Assembly (NCBI RefSeq): GCF_001613225.1
Contig: NZ_BDBY01000384.1
Span: forward strand, 1-38,848
From: Nocardia pseudovaccinii NBRC 100343
GTDB lineage: Bacteria > Actinomycetota > Actinomycetes > Mycobacteriales > Mycobacteriaceae
Direction: 5' to 3'
DNA: 38,848 bases
Part shown: positions 22,909 to 31,623 of the stretch, piece by piece
How the letters are laid out: every line of letters begins with the position of its first letter
How positions within the stretch are numbered: position 1 is the first letter of the stretch
Notes under the pieces: generated by a model
Seen by the model: only the letters and a program-made list of their open reading frames with translations
What the model was told of the DNA's origin: nothing
Database searches by the model: none
Program-made: the position numbers and the translations under genes

Positions 22909-24726
22909 TCAGCCGACCTGGATGGTGGTGGAGGGGTAGCCGGTGGCGCCGTCGGGGACTACGGGGGCGCGGGCTTCGGTTTGGGTTTCGCCGGTGCCGT
23001 CGGTGGCGCGGGCGCGGATGGTGTGGGGGCCGGGGGTGGCGTTCCAGTCGTAGACCCATTGGCGCCAGGTATCGATGGATTGTTCGGTGGACAGGCGGGC
23101 GGGTTGCCAAGGGCCGTTGTCGATTTGGACTTCGACGGCCCGGATGCCGCGGTGCTGGGCCCAGGCGACACCGGCGATGGCGGTGCTGCCCGGTTGCAGT
23201 TTGGCGCGGGCGCGCGGGGTGTCGATGCGGGTGCCGGTTTTGATGGGGCCGTAGGCGGACCAGCCGCGACGGGTCCAGTAGGCGGTGGCGCGGTCGAAGC
23301 GGGTGATCTCCAGCTCGGTGACCCATTTGGTGGCGGAGACGTAGCCGTAGAGGCCGGGGACGACCAGCCGGGCCGGATAACCGTGCGCGACCGGGAGGGG
23401 TTCGCCGTTCATACCGACGGCGAGCAGCGCATCGCGGCCGTCGGTGAGTACGGCCAGCGGGCTGCCCGCGGTGAAGCCGTCGATGCTGTGCGACAGGACC
23501 ATATCGGCATCCGGATGCGGTCCGGCCTCGGCGAGCAGTTCGTCCAAGCGGTAGCCGCGCCAGCTCGCATTGCCGATCAGATCGCCGCCGACCGGATTCG
23601 ATACACAGGCCAGCGTCACCAGCGTCTCGACCGGTGTGCGTTTGGCGAGATCGTCCCAGCTGAGCTGGATTTCGTGATCCACCATCCCGTGGATCCGCAA
23701 CGACCAATCGTCAACGGACACCTGCGGCACGATCAGCGCGGTATCGATCCGATAGAAGTCGCTATTGGACGTCAGATACGGCGTCAGCCCCGGCAATTTC
23801 AAATCCGCATCGGGTGCGAGCGAAGTGGTCGGCCCACTCGGCTCCGGCAATTGAATCGCCGCCCGCTCACCGGAAACATCCCGCCGCTGCGCCCCGATCA
23901 GCCGCCCACCCACCCCACTGAGCAACGCCAGCCCACCCGTAATCGCAATGCCCCGCAACACCTGTCGCCGCTGCGGTCCCGAAGCCGCTCCCGCTGTCGA
24001 AGCCGCAGGTTCCTTCGCCGCCGCTGCGGTCGAACGGCTTCCGGGCATCTCCGGCGCGGCTGCCGTCCCGCCGCTGCTCGACGCTCGATCTTCAGCCGTG
24101 GCCGAACTGGCGTCACGGATCTGCGCCGCGCCCTGGTCGGTCGAGTCATGGTGGGTGGCAGTCGGTTCCGGTGTCGCTGCGCTCTCCCCATCTTGCTCGG
24201 CCCCCTTACCGGGCGCAGCCGACACGTCGGCGCTGGATGAGTCGGCTTCGGTGGCAGTGGTTTTCGGCGAAGGCGCGGCGGGCGGGGCCATGTGCGCGGC
24301 TGCGGCGTCGTCGATTCGGGAGGTCAGGGCGCGGAGGGCGTAAATGCCCGCGGCGACGCCGATTACGGTGGGCCAGACGGTGGAGAGTCCGGTGCGGCCG
24401 AAGGCGATGGCCGCGGTGAGCAGGCCGAGAGCGGCCAGGAGCCAGGATCCGCGCGGATGATCTGTTCGTTCGATGGTTCCGATGAATCCGGCGACCAGCA
24501 CGGCCACGAGTGCCATGCAGACGAACAACAGGGTCTTGTCATTGGTGCCGAAGGTTTGGATGACCCATTCGCGCAGGCCGTCCGGGGTGTGGTCGATGAC
24601 GGTGGAGCCGAGAGCGTTCGGTGGCGCGCTGTCGGGGCCGATGAAGGCGGCCACGAGCTCGGACACGCCGAGTGCCAGACCGGCGGCGACAATGCCCGCC
24701 GCCACCCGAAAGCGCAGTTCAGCCAT
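22909..24726 (-). CDS. Membrane-anchored molybdopterin oxidoreductase, sulfite-oxidase fold
   Basis: 605 aa. Residues 1-135 form about four hydrophobic helices. A low-complexity Ala/Ser/Thr/Glu linker runs to about 245. Then QRRQVLRGIAITGGLALLSGVGG provides a twin-arginine-like anchor, followed by the molybdenum-cofactor domain. Cys374 in TLVTLACVSNPVGG is the expected Mo-ligand cysteine, and a Mo-co dimerisation-like domain ends the protein (QPGSTAIAGVAWAQHRGIRAVEVQID). The catalytic part should face outward. Mtb Rv0218 has, as I recall, the same architecture. The physiological substrate is unknown. Coding-strand composition switches between G-rich and C-rich blocks. Confidence 0.85.
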   Translation of the reverse strand: MAELRFRVAAGIVAAGLALGVSELVAAFIGPDSAPPNALGSTVIDHTPDGLREWVIQTFGTNDKTLLFVCMALVAVLVAGFIGTIERTDHPRGSWLLAALGLLTAAIAFGRTGLSTVWPTVIGVAAGIYALRALTSRIDDAAAAHMAPPAAPSPKTTATEADSSSADVSAAPGKGAEQDGESAATPEPTATHHDSTDQGAAQIRDASSATAEDRASSSGGTAAAPEMPGSRSTAAAAKEPAASTAGAASGPQRRQVLRGIAITGGLALLSGVGGRLIGAQRRDVSGERAAIQLPEPSGPTTSLAPDADLKLPGLTPYLTSNSDFYRIDTALIVPQVSVDDWSLRIHGMVDHEIQLSWDDLAKRTPVETLVTLACVSNPVGGDLIGNASWRGYRLDELLAEAGPHPDADMVLSHSIDGFTAGSPLAVLTDGRDALLAVGMNGEPLPVAHGYPARLVVPGLYGYVSATKWVTELEITRFDRATAYWTRRGWSAYGPIKTGTRIDTPRARAKLQPGSTAIAGVAWAQHRGIRAVEVQIDNGPWQPARLSTEQSIDTWRQWVYDWNATPGPHTIRARATDGTGETQTEARAPVVPDGATGYPSTTIQVG

Positions 24727-24810
24727 GGTCCGAGCCTACTGCCGGGTGCGGTCGGGGAGTATGACCATTCGGTGACGTGAACCTCAGTCGGCGGACTTGT
24801 GCCGCTGGTA

Positions 24811-24960
24811 TTGGCATCCTCGCCTTCGTGCGACGATTCCTGCTAGACCGTCACGGCCTGTCGGTGGGTTCCTGCTTCAGCGCGCAGCGCCGGAACAGGC
24901 TCCGGTCTTACCCGCACTCCACAAGCGTTTCGTCTCTCCGCCTGCCCAGCGGCGAGAATA
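24811..24960 (-). ncRNA. Putative omega RNA (reRNA) at the 3' end of tnpB
   Basis: TnpB systems derive their guide RNA from the 3' end of the gene and the right end. Here the scaffold would end at CAA (24811-24813), and the guide would follow as the minus-strand sequence of 24810 down to 24791: TACCAGCGGCACAAGTCCGC. The 5' boundary (24960) is nominal. The conserved GGAATC/hairpin/GAGG pattern supports it; RNA was not observed. Confidence 0.4.
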
Positions 24961-26072
24961 TTGTCAGCGGCATTGCGATCCCGGTCATGGATCGCACCGC
25001 ACCGGCACGTCCAGGTTCGCACCGACAGCGGCTTCGGCCCGTCGATCACCCCGCACATCGAACACAGCCGCGATGACGGGAACCAGCGATCCACCTTCCC
25101 GAAATACCGCCCGTAGCGGGCCGCTTTCTCCGCCAGCAACCGGGTGAACAAACCCCACCCGGCATCATTTATCGACTTCGCCAACCGTGTCCGCTCCAGG
25201 CCCTGGATACACAAGTCCTCGACGTACACCGCTTGGTTATCGCGGATGATCGCCGTGGAGTGTTTGTGCGCCCAGTCCAGGCGGGTATCACGCACGACGG
25301 CGTGAGCCTTCGCCATCTTGACACGTGCCTTGTCCCGGTTGCGACTGCCTTTCTGTTTGCGGCTCAACGCTTTCTGCGCCTTCCGGAGACGACGTTCTGC
25401 CCGCCGGAAGAATCGCGGGCTTGCGATCGTGGTGCCATCGGACAGCACCGCGAACGTTGTCAGTCCGAGGTCGATCCCCACCTCCGTATCGACTTCGGGC
25501 AGCGGCTGATCATCGGTTTGCACGACGAACGATGCGAAATACCGTCCAGCGGCATCTCGGATGATAGTCACCGACGATGGTGCCGACGGCAGCTCCCGCG
25601 ACCACCGCACCGCGATATCACCGATCTTCGGTAGCCGCAGCTTCCCACCACCAGTGACCGCGAAGCGAGCGTTGGCGGTGAACCGGATGCTCTGCCGACT
25701 ATCTTTGCGGGACCGGTAGCGGGGCGGGGAAACCTTACGTCCCTTTCGTTTCCCGCTGAGTGAGGCGAAGAAGTTGCGGTAGGCCGTGTTCAGGTCCGCC
25801 AGCGCCTGCTGCAGCACGACGGCCGACACCTCACCCAGCCACGCCCGCTCCGGGGTTTTCTTCGCAACGGTCAACGCCTTGGAAAGGTCACCGTCGCTCA
25901 CATACGGCGCTCCGGCGGCTCGCGCGCTCTGCCGTGTACGCAGTGCGTCATTGAACACCACCCGCGCGCACCCGAACGCCCGCGACAGTGCTTGTCGCTG
26001 TCCCGGTGTCGGGCAGACACGAAAGGTGTACCGCAACTGCACATCTGCCACGCTATTTCTGGCTGGGTTCAT
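24843..26072 (-). CDS. tnpB: TnpB RNA-guided endonuclease (OrfB, IS605-type)
   Basis: 409 aa. The RuvC active site is intact: Asp201 in VGIDLGLTTF, Glu285 in VYVEDLCIQG, and Asp363/Asp365 in HDRDRNAAD. The zinc-finger cysteines are CSMCG (337, 340) and CRCG (356, 358); the second pair is CxC rather than the usual CxxC. The N-terminal LRYTFRVCPTPGQ and the REC-like RRFFAS region are typical. The protein cleaves DNA guided by its element's omega RNA next to a TAM and helps retain the element. The ATG overlaps the stop of an uncharacterised upstream frame by 4 bp; GTG at 26051 is an alternative start. GC3 is lower than in host genes. Confidence 0.9.
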   Translation of the reverse strand: MNPARNSVADVQLRYTFRVCPTPGQRQALSRAFGCARVVFNDALRTRQSARAAGAPYVSDGDLSKALTVAKKTPERAWLGEVSAVVLQQALADLNTAYRNFFASLSGKRKGRKVSPPRYRSRKDSRQSIRFTANARFAVTGGGKLRLPKIGDIAVRWSRELPSAPSSVTIIRDAAGRYFASFVVQTDDQPLPEVDTEVGIDLGLTTFAVLSDGTTIASPRFFRRAERRLRKAQKALSRKQKGSRNRDKARVKMAKAHAVVRDTRLDWAHKHSTAIIRDNQAVYVEDLCIQGLERTRLAKSINDAGWGLFTRLLAEKAARYGRYFGKVDRWFPSSRLCSMCGVIDGPKPLSVRTWTCRCGAIHDRDRNAADNILAAGQAERRNACGVRVRPEPVPALRAEAGTHRQAVTV

Positions 26073-26275
26073 ATTTCGCGGATTCGTTCGATGGCACGCC
26101 GCTGTCGATTGTGACGCAGTACCTCGAAGTAGAGGACCATCCAGTCAGGGCGCGCTCGCGTTGCCGCCTCTTTTGTGTGGGCTTTCACTGTCGCCCTGAA
26201 TACGGGGAACGAGCTTGTATTCGACCCGGTGGCCGAAGCGATCCGGTAGCACGAGCGGCAACGCACCGAAAGCAA
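26073..26275. other. Non-coding or degenerate gap between tnpB and the fadD terminator
   Basis: No firm gene. On the minus strand an open frame from a GTG at 26188 runs to the tnpB start, ending with an ATGA overlap (VLYFEVLRHNRQRRAIERIREI at its C-terminus, unrecognised). On the plus strand an open frame 26133-26231 reads membrane-like (VAASFVWAFTVALNTGNELV). They are antisense to each other, so at most one is real. Codon bias is weak in both. Possible remnants of a gene interrupted by the TnpB element. Confidence 0.25.
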
Positions 26276-26306
26276 AGGCGCCGTCCGCAACTCGCGGACG
26301 GCGCCT
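26276..26306 (-). terminator. Intrinsic terminator of the fadD gene
   Basis: Perfect 13-bp stem AGGCGCCGTCCGC (26276-26288) with its complement (26294-26306) around AACTC. On the minus strand it is followed by TTTGCTTT, as expected after fadD. Confidence 0.85.
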
Positions 26307-26319
26307 CGTAAAATCAGCG

Positions 26320-28110
26320 TCAGCTGTAGATCTTCTCCACCTCGGACGAGTACTGCTTCATCACCACGGCCCGCTTGAGCGACATCTTCGGCGTCAGCTC
26401 ACCGGTCTCCTGGGTCCAGTCGACGGGCAGGATGCGGATCTTCTTGATCGCCTCGGCATGCGAGACCTTCTTATTGGTCTCCGCGACCGCCGCATTGATC
26501 TCCGCGACCAGCGCCGGATTCTCGATGATCTGCTCGATCGGGGTCTCGACGGGCAGGTTGTTGCGTTCCTTCCAGCCCGGCAGCGCCTCCGGATCGAGGG
26601 TGATCAGCGCGCCGACGAAGGGCTGTCCGTCGCCGACCACCATGACCTGGCTGATCAGCGGGTGGGCGCGCAGCGAATCCTCCATCAGACCGGGGGAGAC
26701 GTTCTTGCCGCCCGCGGTGACGATGATTTCCTTCTTGCGGCCGGTAATGGTGACGTACCCGTCGCCGTCGACGGCGCCCAGGTCGCCGGTCTTGAACCAG
26801 CCGTCGGTGAACGCCTCCTCGGTGGCCTCGGCATTGCCCCAATAACCGTTGAAGACAACCGATCCGCGCAGCAGCAGTTCGCCGTCTTCGGCGATCTTCA
26901 CCGCATGGCCCTCGATCGGCTTGCCGACGCTGCCGACGCGAATATTGCCGGGGGTGTTCACCGTGATGGCCGCAGTCGTCTCGGTGAGGCCGTAGCCCTC
27001 GTAGATGGTGACGCCGACGCCGCGGAAGAAGTGGCCCAAGCGCGCACCGAGCGGTCCGCCGCCGGAGACCGCGGCCTCGCACTGACCGCCGAGCGCGACC
27101 CGCAGCTTGCTGTAGACGAGCTTGTCGAAAACCGTGTGCTTGAGCTTGAGCACCAGGCCGGGCCCACCGTTGTCGATGGACTGGCTGTAGGCGATGGCGG
27201 TTTCGGCGGCCGCGTCGAAGATCTTGCCCTTACCGCCGTCGTGTGCCTTCTGCTTGGCGCTGTTGAACACCTTCTCGAAGACGCGCGGCACCGCGAGGAT
27301 GAAGTGCGGGCGGTAGCTGCCGAACTGTTCGACCAGGGTGGACCAGTCGGCGGTGAACGCGACGATCACCTTGGCGTCGAATGCCGCCAGCGTGACGGCA
27401 CGCGCGAACACGTGCGCCAGCGGCAGGAACATCAGCGTCTTCTTGCCCTCGGCGACGTACTTGTTCAGCGCGATCCGGTCGGACTTCGACTCCGCGTACA
27501 GATTCGAATGAGAGAGCATGACGCCCTTGGGGCGGCCGGTGGTGCCCGAGGTGTAGATCAGGGTGGCCGGGGACTTGGCGTTGACCTCGGCGCGGCGCGC
27601 GTGCACGGTCGCGTCGTCGAGGTCGGCGCCGCGCGCGATCAAATCGTCGACGGCGCCCTTGTCGATCTGCAGGGTCTCCTTCAGGTCCGGCAGCGCGCCC
27701 GCCTCGATCTCATCGATGACCTTGCGGTGCTTATCGCTGTCGACCACCAGCAGCTTGGTGGCGGAGTCCTGCAGGATCCACTTGGCCTGTTCGGCGGCCG
27801 AGCTGTCGTAGATGGCGACGGTGCATCCACCGGCGGCCCAGATGGCGAAGTCCAGCAGCACCCACTCGTAGCGGGTCGGGGCCATGATCGCGACGCGATC
27901 GCCGAGCTCGAGACCGGAGGCGATGAGGCCCTTGGCCACATCGGTGACCGTCTTGGCGAATTCCGCGGCCTTGATTTCCCGCCAGCCGCCACCTTCGGTG
28001 ACGTTGAACAGCACCGCGCCGGGCGACTGCTCGGCATGCCGGAAGACGTTATCGGAATTGTTCGCATCTTCCGGGACGGTGTAGGAAGCCGGGGCTTCGA
28101 ACTCTCGCAT
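26320..28110 (-). CDS. fadD15: Long-chain fatty-acid-CoA ligase (AMP-forming), FadD15-like
   Basis: 596 aa. ANL-superfamily motifs are complete: ATLIYTSGTTGRPKGV (P-loop), YEGYGLTETTAAI (adenylation motif), DGWFKTGDLGAVDGDGYVTITGRKKEIIVTAGGKNVSPGLMED (hinge and core) and ELTPKMSLKR (catalytic Lys near the end). It resembles Mtb FadD15 (Rv2187) along its full length. It activates long-chain fatty acids to acyl-CoA via an acyl-adenylate at the membrane or in the cytoplasm. It has its own candidate promoter and terminator, so it is probably a separate unit from the esterase/SDR/monooxygenase operon, whose products it could further process. Confidence 0.92.
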   Translation of the reverse strand: MREFEAPASYTVPEDANNSDNVFRHAEQSPGAVLFNVTEGGGWREIKAAEFAKTVTDVAKGLIASGLELGDRVAIMAPTRYEWVLLDFAIWAAGGCTVAIYDSSAAEQAKWILQDSATKLLVVDSDKHRKVIDEIEAGALPDLKETLQIDKGAVDDLIARGADLDDATVHARRAEVNAKSPATLIYTSGTTGRPKGVMLSHSNLYAESKSDRIALNKYVAEGKKTLMFLPLAHVFARAVTLAAFDAKVIVAFTADWSTLVEQFGSYRPHFILAVPRVFEKVFNSAKQKAHDGGKGKIFDAAAETAIAYSQSIDNGGPGLVLKLKHTVFDKLVYSKLRVALGGQCEAAVSGGGPLGARLGHFFRGVGVTIYEGYGLTETTAAITVNTPGNIRVGSVGKPIEGHAVKIAEDGELLLRGSVVFNGYWGNAEATEEAFTDGWFKTGDLGAVDGDGYVTITGRKKEIIVTAGGKNVSPGLMEDSLRAHPLISQVMVVGDGQPFVGALITLDPEALPGWKERNNLPVETPIEQIIENPALVAEINAAVAETNKKVSHAEAIKKIRILPVDWTQETGELTPKMSLKRAVVMKQYSSEVEKIYS

Positions 28111-28142
28111 CAGTGCCCTTCCACGTGGGTGTACTCGCCAGT

Positions 28143-28172
28143 AATCTACGACACCTGTGACCGGGACGTCAT
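28143..28172 (-). promoter_or_regulatory. Candidate promoter of fadD15
   Basis: On the minus strand ATGACG (28167-28172), an 18-nt spacer and TAGATT (28143-28148) precede the fadD ATG by 32 nt, with a GGAAGGG ribosome site between. An ACCGG-AAAA-CCGGT hairpin (28180-28193) lies just upstream. Confidence 0.4.
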
Positions 28173-28305
28173 TCCGGCCACCGGAAAACCGGTCCGGTTC
28201 AGTTTCGGTGGCCCGTCTGCAGTCTCGTCGGGCCCCGATGTGTCGTCGTCGGACGGAGTCGGTCTCGAGTTTCGTGCGTTCGAACTAGCGCAGGTGAGCC
28301 ACTAT

Positions 28306-29232
28306 CTATCCTAGGTCGCGCAGCGAGATCGGTTGGACCGCTTCCCGCAGGAAATCGGCGAGTTCGGTCAGCGCCGCCGCGGCAGGCCCGACGAGCGCGG
28401 CCTGCAGTTGTGCGACGTGCCATAGCCGCTGGCTCTCGGTGAACCTGGTATGGACGCCCGCAACCCGCAGTGCCGTCACGAATTCGACACATTGCGCATG
28501 CAGCAGTTCGCTGACATCGACCTGTACATACGTCGGCGGCAAACCACGCAGTTCACCGTGCAGCGGTGCGTAGCCGGTGTCCTTGCCGTCCCCATCGCCG
28601 AGATAGGCCGCGGCGCATGCGCGCGACCACGGCCGATTGATCACCAGATCGCGGAACTTGTCCGGAACCTGATTCGGATCCACCCACGGCGCGATCAGGC
28701 CGAGCGCCGCCGGGGTGTAGCCGTGTTGGGCGATGAGCCGCTGCGCGGTGGCCAGCGACAGTCCGCCGCCCGCCGAATCACCCGAGAGCGCAATCTGTTC
28801 GGGGCGGTAGCCGATATTGCCGACCAGTTCCAGGAAGGCCGACTCGGCGTCCTCTAGTCCGGCCGGGAACGGGTGCTCCGGCGCCAATCGGTAGTCGAGA
28901 ACATAGACGGTGCAACCGGTTTCGTGCGCCAGCCGGGCGGCCAGTGAACGGTGCGTCGTCGGCGATCCGATCGCATAGCCGCCGCCGTGCAGGTAGAGCA
29001 CTGCGCCCGCGTTCAGGTTCGGCCTGGCCGAACCCGCGGTGATTCGTTCCGCTGGTCGACCGCCGAGGCGGAGCCGGTGCACGGTCGTGCCCGATGGCAA
29101 AAACTGTGCGCGCGAACCGATACCGAGCAATATCCGCTGCATCTGCCAGGGCAGTCGCGCGTTCAGTGAGACCCGGAAAATCGGACTCAGCAGCGCTCGC
29201 GCGACGGGTAGCGGAATGTTGATGTCACGCAT
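28306..29232 (-). CDS. HSL-family alpha/beta hydrolase (LipR-like esterase)
   Basis: 308 aa. The hormone-sensitive-lipase oxyanion motif HGGGYAIG, YRLAPEHPFPAGLEDAE, the nucleophile elbow GDSAGGG (catalytic Ser), and a late His in LWHVAQL are visible. The acid may be the Glu or Asp of VDVSELL; I am less sure of it. Expected to hydrolyse short acyl esters. It is third in an operon after a flavin monooxygenase and an SDR, where it would cleave esters made by the monooxygenase. In M. tuberculosis lipR lies between mymA and sadH, so the order here is changed. Confidence 0.87.
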   Translation of the reverse strand: MRDINIPLPVARALLSPIFRVSLNARLPWQMQRILLGIGSRAQFLPSGTTVHRLRLGGRPAERITAGSARPNLNAGAVLYLHGGGYAIGSPTTHRSLAARLAHETGCTVYVLDYRLAPEHPFPAGLEDAESAFLELVGNIGYRPEQIALSGDSAGGGLSLATAQRLIAQHGYTPAALGLIAPWVDPNQVPDKFRDLVINRPWSRACAAAYLGDGDGKDTGYAPLHGELRGLPPTYVQVDVSELLHAQCVEFVTALRVAGVHTRFTESQRLWHVAQLQAALVGPAAAALTELADFLREAVQPISLRDLG

Positions 29233-29259
29233 GGGTTTTCCTCGATTCCCCGGACTGGT

Positions 29260-30090
29260 TCAGGGTAGGAAGGGACGGTTCACCGCGGCGGCGATGCGCT
29301 GGTAGCCGGAGGCGGTGACCCGGACGAACAGGTCGAGCACCTTGGCCTCCCAGCCGATCAGCACGCGACCGTGTCCCTTGCGGACGCCCTCGGTAATGGT
29401 CTGCGCGGCCATTTCCGGTGTGTGAATGGCCAGCTTCTTGTCGAACAGCGATGCGGCGCTCTGGCTGTCGATACCCTCGGCATAGGTGGCATTGCGGGCG
29501 ACGGCGGTCTTGATGCCGCCGGGATGCACACAGGTCACCTTGACCGGATGCTTACCGGCAAGCATCTCCTGGCGCAGCGACTCGGTGAACCCGCGCACCG
29601 CGAATTTGGCTGCGTTATAAGCACTCTGGCCCGGGACGGCGATGAGGCCGAACAGGCTGGAGACATTGACGACGTGGCCGTCGCCGGATTCGATCAGCAG
29701 CGGCAGGAAGGCCTTGGTGCCGTTGACGACGCCCCAGAAGTCGACGTCCATGATGCGCTCGATGTCCTTGAACTCCGAGCGGATCACCTCGCCGTGGTAG
29801 GCGATGCCCGCGTTGTTGTAGATCTGGTGCACCTTGCCGAAATGCGCTTTCACGGCGTCGGCGTACAGCAGTACCGCTTCGCGCTCGGTCACATTCAGCC
29901 GATCGGATTTGATTTCGGCTCCGTACGCCTCGCAGCGGCGCACGGTCTCGGCCAGGCCGTCGGTATCGATATCGGAGAGCGCGAGTTGGGCGCCGCGCCT
30001 GGCCAGGTTCTCCGCGAGGGCGCGGCCGATGCCGGAACCCGCCCCGGTGATCACACAGACCTTGCCCTTGAAGTAAGCATCATTGCTCAC
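29260..30090 (-). CDS. Short-chain dehydrogenase/reductase, SadH-like
   Basis: 276 aa. Classical SDR features: cofactor motif TGAGSGIG (15-22), NNAG (92-95), catalytic Ser (NVSS, 144-145), and Tyr158/Lys162 in SAYNAAK. A C-terminal extension follows (about 225-276; VLIGWEAKVLDLFVR). The N-terminal acidic DxD after the second beta strand (SDIDTDG) suggests NAD(H). Its ATG overlaps the monooxygenase stop by 4 bp. It should interconvert an alcohol and a ketone or aldehyde that the monooxygenase or esterase of the operon handles. Confidence 0.9.
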   Translation of the reverse strand: MSNDAYFKGKVCVITGAGSGIGRALAENLARRGAQLALSDIDTDGLAETVRRCEAYGAEIKSDRLNVTEREAVLLYADAVKAHFGKVHQIYNNAGIAYHGEVIRSEFKDIERIMDVDFWGVVNGTKAFLPLLIESGDGHVVNVSSLFGLIAVPGQSAYNAAKFAVRGFTESLRQEMLAGKHPVKVTCVHPGGIKTAVARNATYAEGIDSQSAASLFDKKLAIHTPEMAAQTITEGVRKGHGRVLIGWEAKVLDLFVRVTASGYQRIAAAVNRPFLP

Positions 30091-31616
30091 TGTGCCACCA
30101 CTTTCAGTTCTTCTCGGGAGCTTCCGACGCTAGTCGTCTCATAGGCGGAGACGTCGAAATTCTTTGTAATCCTGCGGAATTCGAAGGTGAAATCCGGCCA
30201 GAGCGTGGTGTTGTTGCCGTGCTTGTCCAGGTACCAGCTGGCGCAGCCGCCGGTACTCCACACGCTTTTCACCAGTTTGCCCTGCAGGTTCTTGTTGTAG
30301 GTGTCCTGCACCGCGCGCTTCACCTCGACCGTGCGCAGGCCGAGGCGATCGACAGTGGCCAGAGCGTCGGCGATGTAGTTGATCTGGGATTCGATCATGT
30401 ACACCATCGAGGTGTGGCCGAGACCGACGTTCGGGCCCAGTAGGAAGAACATATTGGGGAAGTTCGCGACGGCCGCGCCCTTGTAACCCTGCTGGCCGAT
30501 CTCGTCGAATACCTCCGCCAGCGTGCGACCGTCCTTGCCCGAGATGGCGTTGTAGGTCGGCGAATCCGTGACGTGGAAGCCGGTCGCGACGATGAGTGCG
30601 TCGATTTCGCGCTCGGTGCCGTCCTTGGTGACGATGGAATTCGCGCGTACCTCGACGATGCCGTCGGTGACCACGTCCACGTTCGGGCGGCTCAGCGCCG
30701 GGTAGTAGTCGTTGGAGATCAGCATGCGCTTGCAGCCGATCCGGAAGTTCGGGGTGACCTTCTTGCGCAGCTCCGGGTCGCGGATCTCCAACTGCAGCTT
30801 GGCCTTGGCGATCAGCTCGAAGGCCTGCATCAGTGCCGGAACCTTGGCCAGGCCGACGACCTGGGTTTCGCGCGCGGCGTAGATGGCGGCGCGGGATAAT
30901 CGCTGGAAGCCCGGGATGCGCCGGAAGGCGAAACGCTCCGGCAGGGTGTACGGGCGGTCCATGCGGGGAAGCAGCCACGGCGCGGTGCGCTGGTAGACGC
31001 CCAGGTGCGCGACCTTCGGGGCGATGGACGGCACGATCTGGATGGCCGAGGCTCCGGTGCCGATGATGGCGACGCGCTTGCCGGTCAGATCGGCATCGTG
31101 GTTCCAGCGGGCGGAGTGGAAGATCTCCCCCTCGAAACCGTTGATGCCCTTGATATCCGGGAGCGCGGGCTCGCACAGCGCGCCGACGGCGGACACGACG
31201 GTGTCGGCGGTGAAGCTGCCCCGGGTCGATTCGATATGCCACATGTTGGTGGCGTTGTTCCAGCGGGCCGCCGTCACGTCGCAGTTGAACAGGTGCTTGT
31301 CGAGCACGTTGTACTCGCGCGCGACGCCCTGGATGTACTGCTGGATCTCGCCCTGCTTGGAGAACGAGCGCGACCAGTTCGGGTTCAGCGCGAACGAGTA
31401 CGAGTACAGGTGCGACGGCACATCGCAGGCCGCGCCCGGGTAGGTGTTGTCGCGCCAGGTGCCGCCGACATCGCTGCCGCGTTCCAATACGAGGTAATCG
31501 TTGCGGCCCTGCTTGCTCAACCGGATTGCCAGGCCCAGACCAGCGAAACCGCTGCCGATGATGATGGTCTTGACGTGGCGGTTGCCGACAGCTTTGTCTG
31601 TAACCTTGCGACTCAT
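30087..31616 (-). CDS. Flavin-containing/Baeyer-Villiger monooxygenase, MymA/EthA-like
   Basis: 509 aa. FAD-binding GSGFAG (21-26), the GTGASA NADPH-binding motif (186-191), and the Baeyer-Villiger fingerprint FEGEIFHSARWN (161-172, FxGxxxHxxxW[N/P]) are present, with IVATGFHVTDSP later. Expected to insert oxygen into ketones or oxidise sulfur/nitrogen compounds; relatives include EthA and MymA, which modify or activate drugs and support cell-wall lipid changes. First gene of the operon with the SDR and esterase. No Shine-Dalgarno: TAGTCT sits 7 nt before the ATG, so the message is likely leaderless. Confidence 0.9.
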   Translation of the reverse strand: MSRKVTDKAVGNRHVKTIIIGSGFAGLGLAIRLSKQGRNDYLVLERGSDVGGTWRDNTYPGAACDVPSHLYSYSFALNPNWSRSFSKQGEIQQYIQGVAREYNVLDKHLFNCDVTAARWNNATNMWHIESTRGSFTADTVVSAVGALCEPALPDIKGINGFEGEIFHSARWNHDADLTGKRVAIIGTGASAIQIVPSIAPKVAHLGVYQRTAPWLLPRMDRPYTLPERFAFRRIPGFQRLSRAAIYAARETQVVGLAKVPALMQAFELIAKAKLQLEIRDPELRKKVTPNFRIGCKRMLISNDYYPALSRPNVDVVTDGIVEVRANSIVTKDGTEREIDALIVATGFHVTDSPTYNAISGKDGRTLAEVFDEIGQQGYKGAAVANFPNMFFLLGPNVGLGHTSMVYMIESQINYIADALATVDRLGLRTVEVKRAVQDTYNKNLQGKLVKSVWSTGGCASWYLDKHGNNTTLWPDFTFEFRRITKNFDVSAYETTSVGSSREELKVVAQ

Positions 31617-31623
31617 GTAATGC

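Larger units (their letters stand above)
24811..26130 (-). mobile_element. Solo TnpB (IS200/IS605, IS1341-type) element; left end approximate
   Basis: The right end is recognisable: after the tnpB stop the minus strand reads GGAATC, then a TCGC/GCGA mini-hairpin, then GAGGATGCCAA, closely matching the hairpin-plus-CAA ending of IS605-type elements such as ISDra2. That sets the boundary at 24811. No TnpA transposase gene is seen, so mobility would depend on one elsewhere. The left end is not resolvable from sequence alone; 26130 is an upper estimate, since the reading frames beyond look like flanking DNA. Confidence 0.6.

Noticed and set aside
22981..24240. 419-codon plus frame antisense to the molybdoenzyme gene
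   Set aside because: Low-complexity Gly/Ala/Asp product; the antisense gene has clear molybdenum-domain motifs.
24777..25076. Plus frame MNLSRRTCAAGIGILAF near the TnpB right end, considered as an interrupted lipoprotein or membrane gene
   Set aside because: No ribosome site, poor codon bias before the element boundary, and most of it is antisense to tnpB.
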